A stretch of DNA of 14,400 nucleotides from CAZCCV01 sp964497515 (GTDB lineage: Bacteria; Armatimonadota; UBA5829; DTLH01). Shown here piece by piece: positions 5,999 through 12,569 of this stretch; the first letter of the stretch is position 1; each line of letters begins with the position of its first letter. Made by a program: the position numbers and the translations under genes. The stretch lies in assembly GCA_964497515.1 (NCBI GenBank), contig CAZCCV010000044.1:1-14400 (forward strand), given 5' to 3'. The notes under the pieces are model-generated. The model did not search any database. It was not told the DNA's origin and saw only the letters and a list, made by a program, of their open reading frames with translations.

Positions 5999-6780
5999 CG
6001 TCCCCTACCCCTGCGCGGATTGTTCGTGCGATCGTGTCGAATAGTCTTGCGAAACGCCTCAAACTGTTCCTGCGTAAGAATCTTCCTCAACTCCGTCTGC
6101 CGCGATGCTGTAGCATTCAGTATTTGGAGCTGAGTCCGGTTGGTACTTCTGATTCGAGATTGGGCGGCTGACGTATCGAGATCATACTTCAGATAGATCT
6201 GCCGAAGTGAAGCGGAATCGTTGCGGAGTTTCATTTCAAGCTCTCTCATCTGCTTAGAGGATGATACAAACAGTCTCTGTATGCGTTCCTGCTGGTGCGA
6301 CGACAGGTTCAGTTCTTTTGAATTGCCCAAATCCGGCTCTTCCCAACCTGTTGTGTGGTGACCATCGTCCACACGTTCACCCTTACTGCTTACCGCACTC
6401 CTCAGTTGAGAAAATTGATCGCTCGAGAGTATCTCCCGGATACCTACCTGGCTGGAAAGATTAACGTTGAGTACTTCCAACTGACCGTTGTTCATCCGTT
6501 TGATGGTCGATTGTACTCGGTTCTGGTCCATTTGATGGCTGGAGTACAGCTTAACAAGCTCGTCGTGTGCATCTCTAACGTCCTTGCGAGCTTTCGATGA
6601 CTTTGTGAGAGTGTCACTCATAACCTTCTGGAGTTTGGTGCGCTGTTCGGAGCTGAGATTAAGCCCGGATCTGTCAGTTCCGCGTTTGCGAGGAGCGGCA
6701 TCGGCGGGCAATGCTATGGTCACAGCGGCAATTGTCATCACTGCTATAAAACCAGCTAGAGTGTTCCTCAGGTAGGTCAA
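5995..6780 (-). CDS. Exported Spy/CpxP-like (LTXXQ) protein with two tandem modules
   Basis: The 261-aa protein has an N-terminal signal sequence (hydrophobic residues 10-24, probable cleavage after ADAA, residue 29) and is otherwise helical and charged. Two homologous modules are visible. Module 1 (residues 40-131) starts LNLSSEQRTKLQKV and ends REILSSDQFSQLRSAV. Module 2 (157-247) starts LNLSSHQQERIQRL and ends RKILTQEQFEAFRKTI. Each has the LS-x-x-Q opening and the IL[ST]xxQF closing of the Spy/CpxP/ZraP/CnrX superfamily, which normally has one module per chain. The tail RRGRGR is strongly basic. The start codon is TTG at 6780, supported by AGGAG (6789-6793) 8 nt before it. It is the last gene of the sigma/anti-sigma operon, 14 nt after the anti-sigma stop, so a role as periplasmic sensor or chaperone in that circuit is inferred. 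The family call is by pattern, not search. Confidence 0.8.
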   Translation of the reverse strand: MTYLRNTLAGFIAVMTIAAVTIALPADAAPRKRGTDRSGLNLSSEQRTKLQKVMSDTLTKSSKARKDVRDAHDELVKLYSSHQMDQNRVQSTIKRMNNGQLEVLNVNLSSQVGIREILSSDQFSQLRSAVSSKGERVDDGHHTTGWEEPDLGNSKELNLSSHQQERIQRLFVSSSKQMRELEMKLRNDSASLRQIYLKYDLDTSAAQSRIRSTNRTQLQILNATASRQTELRKILTQEQFEAFRKTIRHDRTNNPRRGRGR

Positions 6781-6794
6781 TTCAGCTACTCCTG

Positions 6795-7274
6795 TTACAG
6801 CTCATTCTGCAATATGCTCATCATATCGTCGGTAGTGCCGACAGGGTCGGCCTGATGTTCTACCGGCTGAACCTGCATCATTGCAGCAACCTGTGCAGCT
6901 ATTTGTTTCTGGGCATTAGCGTCGGGCTGCGTTACAATCCGTGGAAGCAGAAGAACAGCAACGAGAATTACAACCGCAAACGCCGCGGTGACGGCGGTCA
7001 TTTTACGGCCGAACACTATTTGCAAGTGTTCGAAAACACTGGTGCGCTCTGGCTGTTGTTGGATTCTCGATTCCACAAGCGACCACACCTTGCCGTGGTC
7101 TGGAGACAATCGAGGGTGAACAGCCAACCCTTCCGCAATCTCCAGTTCAGATTGCAGATATGCACGGCACTCGGCACAATCGTCGAGGTGTGCCTGCACG
7201 GCTTGAGCTTCTCGTTCTTTGAGCAGCCCTCTGCTATACTCCAAAAGATTTGGTTGTGCCTGTTTGCAGTTCAT
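6795..7274 (-). CDS. Zinc-finger anti-sigma factor with one membrane segment
   Basis: This 159-aa partner of the upstream ECF sigma factor has an N-terminal zf-HC2 anti-sigma domain with the C3...H29-x3-C33-x2-C36 ligand set (AHLDDCAEC), which in the family clamps sigma regions 2 and 4. Residues 93-111 (TAVTAAFAVVILVAVLLLP) form a single transmembrane helix. The last 48 residues lie outside the cytoplasm and end in a methionine-rich stretch (AAMMQVQ, DDMMSIL). The start at 7274 lies inside the sigma gene, overlapping it by 41 nt, and GAGG precedes the ATG by 6 nt, so translation is probably coupled. The short outer domain could be read by the co-encoded Spy-like protein; that is inference. 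Confidence 0.88.
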   Translation of the reverse strand: MNCKQAQPNLLEYSRGLLKEREAQAVQAHLDDCAECRAYLQSELEIAEGLAVHPRLSPDHGKVWSLVESRIQQQPERTSVFEHLQIVFGRKMTAVTAAFAVVILVAVLLLPRIVTQPDANAQKQIAAQVAAMMQVQPVEHQADPVGTTDDMMSILQNEL

Positions 7275-7881
7275 TATTTGCCTCTTGTTCCATATTCTCC
7301 AAGTGAGCCCTCAGTTTTTTTCGTGCTCTGAAGAGCCGCACTTTAAGGTTCGACCGATTAATGCCGGTAATCTCTGCCATCTCCTCAAAAGAGAGTTCCT
7401 GAATATGGTACAGTGTTACAAGCAATCTATCGTCATCCGACAATCTGGCCATCGCCAGGTTTATTCGATTCAGTTCATCGGCAATTATGGCAGACTTTTC
7501 AGGGTCGGCAGTCGCAATGCCGGCCAAATCAGTTGCGACTAGAATCTCGTCGTCGACTGGCACTTCCGGTCGGGCTTTACGGGAACGAAGCACATCTCTT
7601 GCGGTATTTCCGGCAATTCGATACAACCAGGTTGTAAACTTGGCTTTCCCTTTGAAGGTTCCTGCTGATCTCCAGACCTTCACGAACACTTCGGCCAAAC
7701 CTTCTTCAGCATCCTCGTGATTGCTCAGCATACGGTACAGCAGACTGTAGACGGAACGCTCGTGTCTGCGAAGCAATTCCCGCAGTGCGCTCTCGTCCTT
7801 CTCTTTGCATCTGTCAAGCAACTCTTCGTTGCTGATGGCGAGATCGTATGTGAAACCGCTCGTCACGAGAAGCCTTTCCAT
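7234..7881 (-). CDS. ECF (sigma70 group 4) RNA polymerase sigma factor
   Basis: This 215-aa protein carries region 2 (residues about 19-105, with HEDAEEGLAEVFVKVWR and FTTWLYRIAGNTARDVLRSR) and region 4 (about 138-195, with LSFEEMAEITGINRSNLKVR as the helix-turn-helix contacting the -35). No region 1 or 3 is present, as expected for ECF sigmas. It recruits polymerase to a specific regulon when released by the anti-sigma factor. Two starts are possible: ATG at 7881 with GAAAGG only 2 nt away, or GTG at 7866 with GGAAAGG 6 nt away; the difference is five residues. The C-terminal 13 residues overlap the anti-sigma reading frame. No obvious GGAAC/CGTC-type autoregulated promoter was seen; the likely promoter is sigma70-like. 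Confidence 0.95.
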   Translation of the reverse strand: MERLLVTSGFTYDLAISNEELLDRCKEKDESALRELLRRHERSVYSLLYRMLSNHEDAEEGLAEVFVKVWRSAGTFKGKAKFTTWLYRIAGNTARDVLRSRKARPEVPVDDEILVATDLAGIATADPEKSAIIADELNRINLAMARLSDDDRLLVTLYHIQELSFEEMAEITGINRSNLKVRLFRARKKLRAHLENMEQEANNELQTGTTKSFGV

Positions 7882-7937
7882 AGCCTTTCATAGGTCTAGA
7901 CGGATGGATGCCGTTTCGGTTACGCGCCGTCCTTTGT

Positions 7938-7963
7938 ATTATACTGCATAATGCGTCTGACAA
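7938..7963 (-). promoter_or_regulatory. Possible promoter of the sigma/anti-sigma/Spy operon
   Basis: Read on the minus strand, a perfect TATAAT (7943-7938) lies about 60 nt upstream of the sigma gene. The best -35, TTGTCA (7963-7958), is only 14 nt away, shorter than usual, so an activator or another -35 may be used. The -10 overlaps a small inverted repeat, ATTAT-ACTGC-ATAAT on the plus strand (7938-7952). Confidence 0.4.
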
Positions 7964-8034
7964 GTGCCCGAAGCAGAAAGGAGTTGTGGCTGTTGACGTG
8001 TAACTCTAACCTAAATACCCACGGAGGCAGGATT

Positions 8035-9222
8035 ATGAGGGTGCGGCGATATGTGTTTGGCGTTCTGGTAGTTATTGCCGTGACATCGATAGTTTTGCAT
8101 ATTATTGGTCGACCTTCACCAGTCGAAGCACTTGAACGAGAGTGGCAAATGTCCATGGGCGAGACGAGACTGTACTGGCTTTCGCCTAAATTGACGGTTG
8201 ACGAAAAAGATGCTGTATGGGTGAGTGTAAACCTGGTAGACGCCCTCAATACTGACACTTGGCGATGCAGGCAAGGTGTGTTGGCACACTACGAAACCTG
8301 CGGCAGACTCGTGTTGACAGACGAATCTCCTTGTAATGTATACAACACTTGTCCTTCACGCACTCCCGAGGTGGGGCTTTACGTCATCGGAGAAGACTCA
8401 CTGTGCAGCGTGTCACCAAAAGGAAAGACGATTTGGAGCACGGAAGTATGGGGTCCGCCAACCCATTACTGGAAATGCAGTGCGGTTGTTGCCGATGGTT
8501 CGAGCATCTATGTTGCGGGAAACGTCTTTGACCGACCTTATGAAGAGCCAATTATCGCCGCGTTTGATCAGGATGGGGCGCGACTCTGGAGTCGAATGCT
8601 TAGAGGGCTGAAGACTGGGTACGGCCCCTATGTGTCTGGCGTCGATATCGATGGGCACGGCAGAGTAGTGTTGGGATCAGCGGGTTCATCGGAGTCGCAC
8701 ATTCTTTTTCTGAGTAATTCGGGAGAGGTGCTGCACCACCGCCGCACTATGTCAGTGCTGGAGTCACTTCGTGTTGGCGGCGACGGGGTTTATGTGCTGG
8801 GGAGAACTGAGTCTTTGAAGGAACCATCGATTGTCGAGCGCTTGCGACGCCTTATGCGCCTTCATCCCAAGCCCACTGGACAACGTCCAACGATGGCACG
8901 CCTTGATTACTATAGAATGGACGGCAGTATTGTGTGGACGAGGTTCTGTGAAGCTTGCCTTCCGCCGTTAGCTGTAGATGCGTCTGGTAACGCCTATACA
9001 CTTGGAACCGTGTCTGATGGTAAGAGAGTTGTGCAGACTGTTACCAAATGGAACCCTAAGGGCAGAGTGGTGTGGAGGTACAGTGTGCCTTCGGAATCTG
9101 ACAGGAAATACACAGATTTGATGATCGATTCCAAGGGAGACATCCTCACCAGCGGCACCGTTGGAAGAGAGCCGCAAGCATTTGTTATGAAGCTGAAGCA
9201 GCCAGCGAGACCGTATCGATGA
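8035..9222 (+). CDS. Membrane-anchored PQQ-like beta-propeller protein of unknown role
   Basis: This 395-aa protein has an uncleaved-looking N-terminal membrane segment (residues 6-24, YVFGVLVVIAVTSIVLHII) and an outer domain made of repeating blade-like units. Examples are DGSSIYVAGNVFD (154-166), DIDGHGRVVLGSAG (204-217), VGGDGVYVLGRTES (247-260), DASGNAYTLGTVS (315-327) and DSKGDILTSGTVG (365-377), alternating with G-x-x-x-W segments (KTIWST, ARLWSR, SIVWTR, RVVWRY). That is the PQQ-like/SBBP beta-propeller pattern. Nine cysteines, six of them between residues 78 and 148, suggest disulphides. The start is the ATG at 8035 with GGAGG 7 nt before it; the longer frame from 7951 lacks a site. 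It lies divergent from the ECF operon, which makes it a candidate member of that regulon. No catalytic residues were identified. Confidence 0.8.
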   Translation: MRVRRYVFGVLVVIAVTSIVLHIIGRPSPVEALEREWQMSMGETRLYWLSPKLTVDEKDAVWVSVNLVDALNTDTWRCRQGVLAHYETCGRLVLTDESPCNVYNTCPSRTPEVGLYVIGEDSLCSVSPKGKTIWSTEVWGPPTHYWKCSAVVADGSSIYVAGNVFDRPYEEPIIAAFDQDGARLWSRMLRGLKTGYGPYVSGVDIDGHGRVVLGSAGSSESHILFLSNSGEVLHHRRTMSVLESLRVGGDGVYVLGRTESLKEPSIVERLRRLMRLHPKPTGQRPTMARLDYYRMDGSIVWTRFCEACLPPLAVDASGNAYTLGTVSDGKRVVQTVTKWNPKGRVVWRYSVPSESDRKYTDLMIDSKGDILTSGTVGREPQAFVMKLKQPARPYR

Positions 9223-9318
9223 ACCCACCGAGCGCGATGTTCATTTGCTGCACCAGCGATTCGAACCAATCTGATACAACACTTGCCTGAGACGCTAGGC
9301 GATTCTCCTGTGGCAGAC

Positions 9319-9346
9319 AAAAGGCCGGGTGTGTAACTCCCGGCCT
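9319..9346 (-). terminator. Terminator of the UroD/MtaA-like gene
   Basis: AGGCCGGG (9322-9329) pairs perfectly with CCCGGCCT (9339-9346) around a 9-nt loop. Read on the minus strand it is followed by TTTTGTCTG, placing it 35 nt after the stop at 9381. On the plus strand there is no T-tract, but it may also stop read-through from the propeller gene. Confidence 0.8.
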
Positions 9347-9380
9347 CAGGTTATCTCGAAATTCTGGACATAGGGAACGA

Positions 9381-10547
9381 CTAGTACTTTCCGTACTTTC
9401 TAGCCGACTGGTAGAGTGCCATCAGGTTTTCGGCTGGTGTGCAAGGGCCGAGATTGTTTGCTTCGCGGAGCATGAACCGTCCACCTTCCATAATGCCAGA
9501 CTCAAGAATCCTCTTGCATTCGGCCTCCACCTCTTTAGGAGTGCTCTGCATCAGCAGATCCACCGTAGGGCCGGTCTGGATGTGAAAGTCCAGTCCGAGG
9601 TCTTTACGAACCTGGGCGTGATCCACAGGAAATCCTGCGTCCCAGAAGTCGAGGTTCAGCTCGTTCTTCAAAGTCGGCATGAGCCTCGCGACATCCCCAC
9701 AAAGATGGATCCAGTGCGGGCCATCCCCTCCGAGTTCAGCCATTAGTCTCTTGTGGTAAGGGAGAACGAACTCCTTATACATATCTAGTGACAGCATTTC
9801 GATGCCGTCATCGGCGAATCCAAATGTCCGCGGTTTAATATCCATACCGAGCGCCTCACGCATCGATCGGATGCGGTGGATAGTGGCGTCGGTAACGTAG
9901 GTAAGCAATTCGTGCACATAATCCGGCTCGGTGTACATTTCCATCAGCATTTCAGTCCCGCCGCGAAGGTTCATCGCAACAGTGAACGGGCCATCGGTGC
10001 CGAGCCCTGCCGGTGATGCAACTCTGACAGCGGGGAGCCCGTCATAGGAGTAGCTCGACATATGCTCTTTCATATGCTCGTAGAACGCCCAACTCTTGGC
10101 CATAATGCCGTCTTTGAACGGATCCGGTATACCGCGGTCGAGGAGCATCCGCTTATTGTCGTCGTCGAGAATCGGCCGGCAGTCGGGAACTTGGCCATCG
10201 TAGTATTCAACTTTTGCGCCGAACCAGCCGGGTTCATAGGTGTTTTGAAGGTCGACGTAAACGAACCAGCCGTCTTTAGGGAGCCCCATTTCAGAGTCTT
10301 GGGGGACGTGGTGGCGCACATAATGCTGCCACTTCATCTGAATGTCGGCCATTATATCCGGATCTTCCGAGTACTGCTGGAATGATACTCCTTCCCGGTT
10401 GATCTCCGGATTTAGCATGTATATTCTCGGATTGATGCCAAAGCCAACAGGGACACGGATTGGTTTCCGTTTCTCAAACGCCCCCATTACTTCTTCAACT
10501 TCCTCGTTGTGTTTTGTGTAATCGTAATTCTCGAGATAGTAAGCCAT
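9381..10547 (-). CDS. Uroporphyrinogen decarboxylase/MtaA superfamily protein
   Basis: This 388-aa TIM-barrel protein of the URO-D superfamily holds true heme-pathway decarboxylases and cobamide-dependent methyltransferases (MtaA, MtbA, CmuA). Here HLCGD (H281, C283) and a late cysteine in LGPCTPAEN (C369) match the H-x-C...C zinc site of the methyltransferase branch. No clear N-terminal arginine motif of classical HemE was found. Other family marks are DDGIEMLSLDMYKEFVLPYH (246-265) and the closing TPAENLMALYQSARKYGKY. The sequence is thus more likely a methyl-transfer or related enzyme of unknown substrate than HemE; no corrinoid protein gene is adjacent. The ATG at 10547 is preferred over the GTG at 10556 because the GTG abuts the -10 hexamer. 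Neither start has a Shine-Dalgarno site. Confidence 0.85.
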   Translation of the reverse strand: MAYYLENYDYTKHNEEVEEVMGAFEKRKPIRVPVGFGINPRIYMLNPEINREGVSFQQYSEDPDIMADIQMKWQHYVRHHVPQDSEMGLPKDGWFVYVDLQNTYEPGWFGAKVEYYDGQVPDCRPILDDDNKRMLLDRGIPDPFKDGIMAKSWAFYEHMKEHMSSYSYDGLPAVRVASPAGLGTDGPFTVAMNLRGGTEMLMEMYTEPDYVHELLTYVTDATIHRIRSMREALGMDIKPRTFGFADDGIEMLSLDMYKEFVLPYHKRLMAELGGDGPHWIHLCGDVARLMPTLKNELNLDFWDAGFPVDHAQVRKDLGLDFHIQTGPTVDLLMQSTPKEVEAECKRILESGIMEGGRFMLREANNLGPCTPAENLMALYQSARKYGKY

Positions 10548-10556
10548 AGTACTCAC

Positions 10557-10585
10557 AGTCTAGCACAGGCTTCCAGGCAACGCAA
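10557..10585 (-). promoter_or_regulatory. Promoter of the UroD/MtaA-like gene, implying a leaderless mRNA
   Basis: Read on the minus strand, TTGCGT (10585-10580) is followed by a 17-nt spacer and TAGACT (10562-10557). Only nine bases separate the -10 from the ATG at 10547, so transcription would begin within about three bases of the start codon. This fits the lack of any Shine-Dalgarno sequence. Confidence 0.5.
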
Positions 10586-10643
10586 ACGGTTTAATTGAGA
10601 TAATAAGCTTTATGTGAAAGCCCAGTTTTACACGCTGTATTGC

Positions 10644-10672
10644 TTGTAAGCCGGGTCTTGTTCTGCTATTAT
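10644..10672 (+). promoter_or_regulatory. Promoter of the PiT-DUF47 operon
   Basis: TTGTAA (10644-10649) is followed by 17 nt and TATTAT (10667-10672). The predicted start of transcription near 10679 lies after the TTG at 10672, which therefore cannot be the translation start. No recognisable Pho-box repeat was seen. Confidence 0.55.
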
Positions 10673-10719
10673 TGTTCTGGTCGAGGGGCTTCCAAAATCT
10701 GCCGCGACACCGAGTGCAC

Positions 10720-11775
10720 ATGCTGATACTAATAGTAATTATCATTCTTGTTGCGTTACTGTTTGACTTCATTAACGGTTTTCACGACGCGGCAAATTCC
10801 ATCGCGACCATTGTAGCAACCAAAGTGCTCAGCCCGTTTCGGGCAGTGGTCTGGGCGGCGCTTTTCAATTTTGGCGCCGCTTTTTTTGGTGTTCACGTTG
10901 CAGCATCAATTTCAAACGATGTAATACACCAGCAATTTATCAATCCTTACGTAGTGCTCTGTGCTTTGATAGGTGCGATTGTGTGGAACCTGATCACCTG
11001 GTTTTTGGGTTTGCCGACAAGTTCATCGCACGCCTTGATAGGTGGGATGGTAGGTGCTGCACTGTCGGAGGTTTGGAGCGCTGATGTGCTGATTATCTCT
11101 GGCCTTATGAAGATTGTTATCTTTATTGTTGTATCTCCGCTTCTCGGACTTGTGCTCGGACTGATCATCATGACTATAGTCAGTTGGATATGCCGCAACA
11201 AAGCCCCGGGGCGTGTGGACAAGTATTTTCGTAAGTTACAATTGCTTTCGGCAGCGGGCTACAGCCTAGGGCACGGGATGAACGACGCACAGAAGACAAT
11301 GGGAATCATCTGGATGCTGTTGATTGCTGTAAACTACGCTCCTTCTTTTAGTGCTTCGACGCCGGGTTGGCTGCATTGGCTAATTGGGGTTCCTGCCGGC
11401 GAGCATATCAAAGACTTTCTGCCCGTATGGGTGAGGTTGGTCTGCTGCGCTGCAATAGCCGCGGGAACGATGTCTGGCGGATGGCGAATCGTGAAGACCA
11501 TGGGTATGAAGCTCACCAAGCTGAACCCGGTGGGAGGTTTCAGCGCCGAAACAGCGGGTGCTATCACTCTGTTGGGCGTGTCACACCTGGGGATTCCGGT
11601 CAGCACCACTCATACAATCACAGGAGCGATTGTAGGCGTCGGTTCGACAAAACGGTTTTCTGCTGTTCGATGGGGAATTGCAGGCCGGATAGTGTGGGCG
11701 TGGTTTCTGACAATTCCGATGTCTGCTGTTATCGGTTGGCTTGCTTACACTGTAGCAAAAGCGTTTGGTGTTTAG
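10720..11775 (+). CDS. PiT-family inorganic phosphate transporter
   Basis: This 351-aa polytopic membrane protein imports phosphate, usually as a metal-phosphate complex with protons or sodium (TC 2.A.20). The two inverted family signatures are present: FDFINGFHDAANSIAT near residues 15-30 and GHGMNDAQKTMGII at 184-197. Each half also has its serine/threonine-rich partner, LPTSSSHALIGGMVGA (98-113) and PVSTTHTITGAIVGVG (293-308). About ten hydrophobic helices are evident with no large cytoplasmic insert. The ATG at 10720 gives the usual N-terminus starting in the first helix. A longer frame from TTG 10672 would start inside the promoter -10. The DUF47 gene follows after 37 nt. Confidence 0.95.
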   Translation: MLILIVIIILVALLFDFINGFHDAANSIATIVATKVLSPFRAVVWAALFNFGAAFFGVHVAASISNDVIHQQFINPYVVLCALIGAIVWNLITWFLGLPTSSSHALIGGMVGAALSEVWSADVLIISGLMKIVIFIVVSPLLGLVLGLIIMTIVSWICRNKAPGRVDKYFRKLQLLSAAGYSLGHGMNDAQKTMGIIWMLLIAVNYAPSFSASTPGWLHWLIGVPAGEHIKDFLPVWVRLVCCAAIAAGTMSGGWRIVKTMGMKLTKLNPVGGFSAETAGAITLLGVSHLGIPVSTTHTITGAIVGVGSTKRFSAVRWGIAGRIVWAWFLTIPMSAVIGWLAYTVAKAFGV

Positions 11776-11812
11776 TACCCAGCGCGGGTAAATTTCTTAA
11801 TGAGGCGGTATT

Positions 11813-12442
11813 ATGGGACTTAGGTTTATGCCTAAAGAAGAGAAGTTCTTCGAAATGTTTGTTGAACAAGCTGATGCGGCAGTCGAAGCAGCAGAGATGC
11901 TTGCCGACCTTGTGAAAGACTTCACTGACCTGAATGCAAAGGTCATGAAAATGAATAAGATAGAGCATAAGGCCGATGAGATTGCGCATCGCATCGCCGA
12001 GAAGCTCAATTCCACGTTCATTACACCTCTCGATCAGGAGGATATTCACGCACTAGCCTCAGCGCTCGACGATATTGTCGACTACATAGACGCAACCTTC
12101 GAGCGAATGATGCTCTATAAGATCAAAGAGCCCACAGAGGATTTCGCTGTGCTTGCGACAATTCTTCTTAGAGCCGTTGAGGAAACCAGACTCGGAGTTT
12201 CAGAGCTAGACAAGTTCAAGAAAAAGCCGAGTGCAATGAAACAGTGCTGGATAGAGATCAACCGAATTGAGAACCAGGGAGACTCTGCAAGCCGTGCTGC
12301 GCTTGCGAAACTGTTTGAAACTGAGACGGATGCGGTAGAGATTATCAAGTGGAAAGAGATCTACGAGCACATCGAGACGGCAATCGACAAATGTGAGGAC
12401 GTAGCTAATATCCTTGAGCAGATCGTTCTGAAGCATTCGTAA
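11813..12442 (+). CDS. DUF47 / PhoU-like helical protein (PiT partner)
   Basis: This 209-aa all-helical cytoplasmic protein belongs to the DUF47 (COG1392, YkaA/Pit-accessory) family related to PhoU. Conserved marks are the N-terminal FFEMFVEQADAAVEAAEML, the acidic metal-binding-type helices IEHKADEIAHRI and NSTFITPLDQEDIHALASAL-type segment with DDIVDYIDA, then the mirrored INRIENQGDSASRAALAKLF and IYEHIETAIDKCEDVANILE. These two E-x-x-x-D helix pairs match the two-repeat PhoU fold. The family is nearly always next to PiT genes and is thought to regulate or gate the transporter; here it is second in the operon rather than first. GAGG sits 7 nt before the ATG. Confidence 0.93.
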   Translation: MGLRFMPKEEKFFEMFVEQADAAVEAAEMLADLVKDFTDLNAKVMKMNKIEHKADEIAHRIAEKLNSTFITPLDQEDIHALASALDDIVDYIDATFERMMLYKIKEPTEDFAVLATILLRAVEETRLGVSELDKFKKKPSAMKQCWIEINRIENQGDSASRAALAKLFETETDAVEIIKWKEIYEHIETAIDKCEDVANILEQIVLKHS

Positions 12443-12480
12443 GATCAACAGCATGCTCTTCGCTGTCCCTGGTGCTCTAG

Positions 12481-12509
12481 TTGACAATCATATTGAAGCA
12501 GGCTAGCAT
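12481..12509 (+). promoter_or_regulatory. Promoter of the peroxiredoxin gene
   Basis: A perfect TTGACA (12481-12486), a 17-nt spacer and TAGCAT (12504-12509) put the likely transcription start near 12516. Confidence 0.7.
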
Positions 12510-12522
12510 GAGCCAAAGCAGA

Positions 12523-12543
12523 AGCCATTTTGAACAAATGGCT
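12523..12543 (+). promoter_or_regulatory. Perfect inverted repeat in the peroxiredoxin leader
   Basis: AGCCATTT (12523-12530) and AAATGGCT (12536-12543) are perfect 8-bp arms around TGAAC. The element starts a few bases after the predicted transcription start and could be an operator for a redox regulator or a 5' stabilising hairpin. It does not match a PerR or OxyR site I can name. Confidence 0.55.
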
Positions 12544-12569
12544 GTGACAGACCCAGAATGGAGGCAGAA

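Noticed and set aside
7882..7920. GAAAC...CGTC as an ECF autoregulatory promoter before the sigma gene
   Set aside because: The spacing between the two half motifs is about 10 nt, too short for the usual 16-17 nt of ECF promoters.
10672..10719. TTG at 10672 as start of the PiT gene
   Set aside because: It overlaps the predicted -10 hexamer, has no ribosome binding site, and adds 16 unconserved residues before the first membrane helix.
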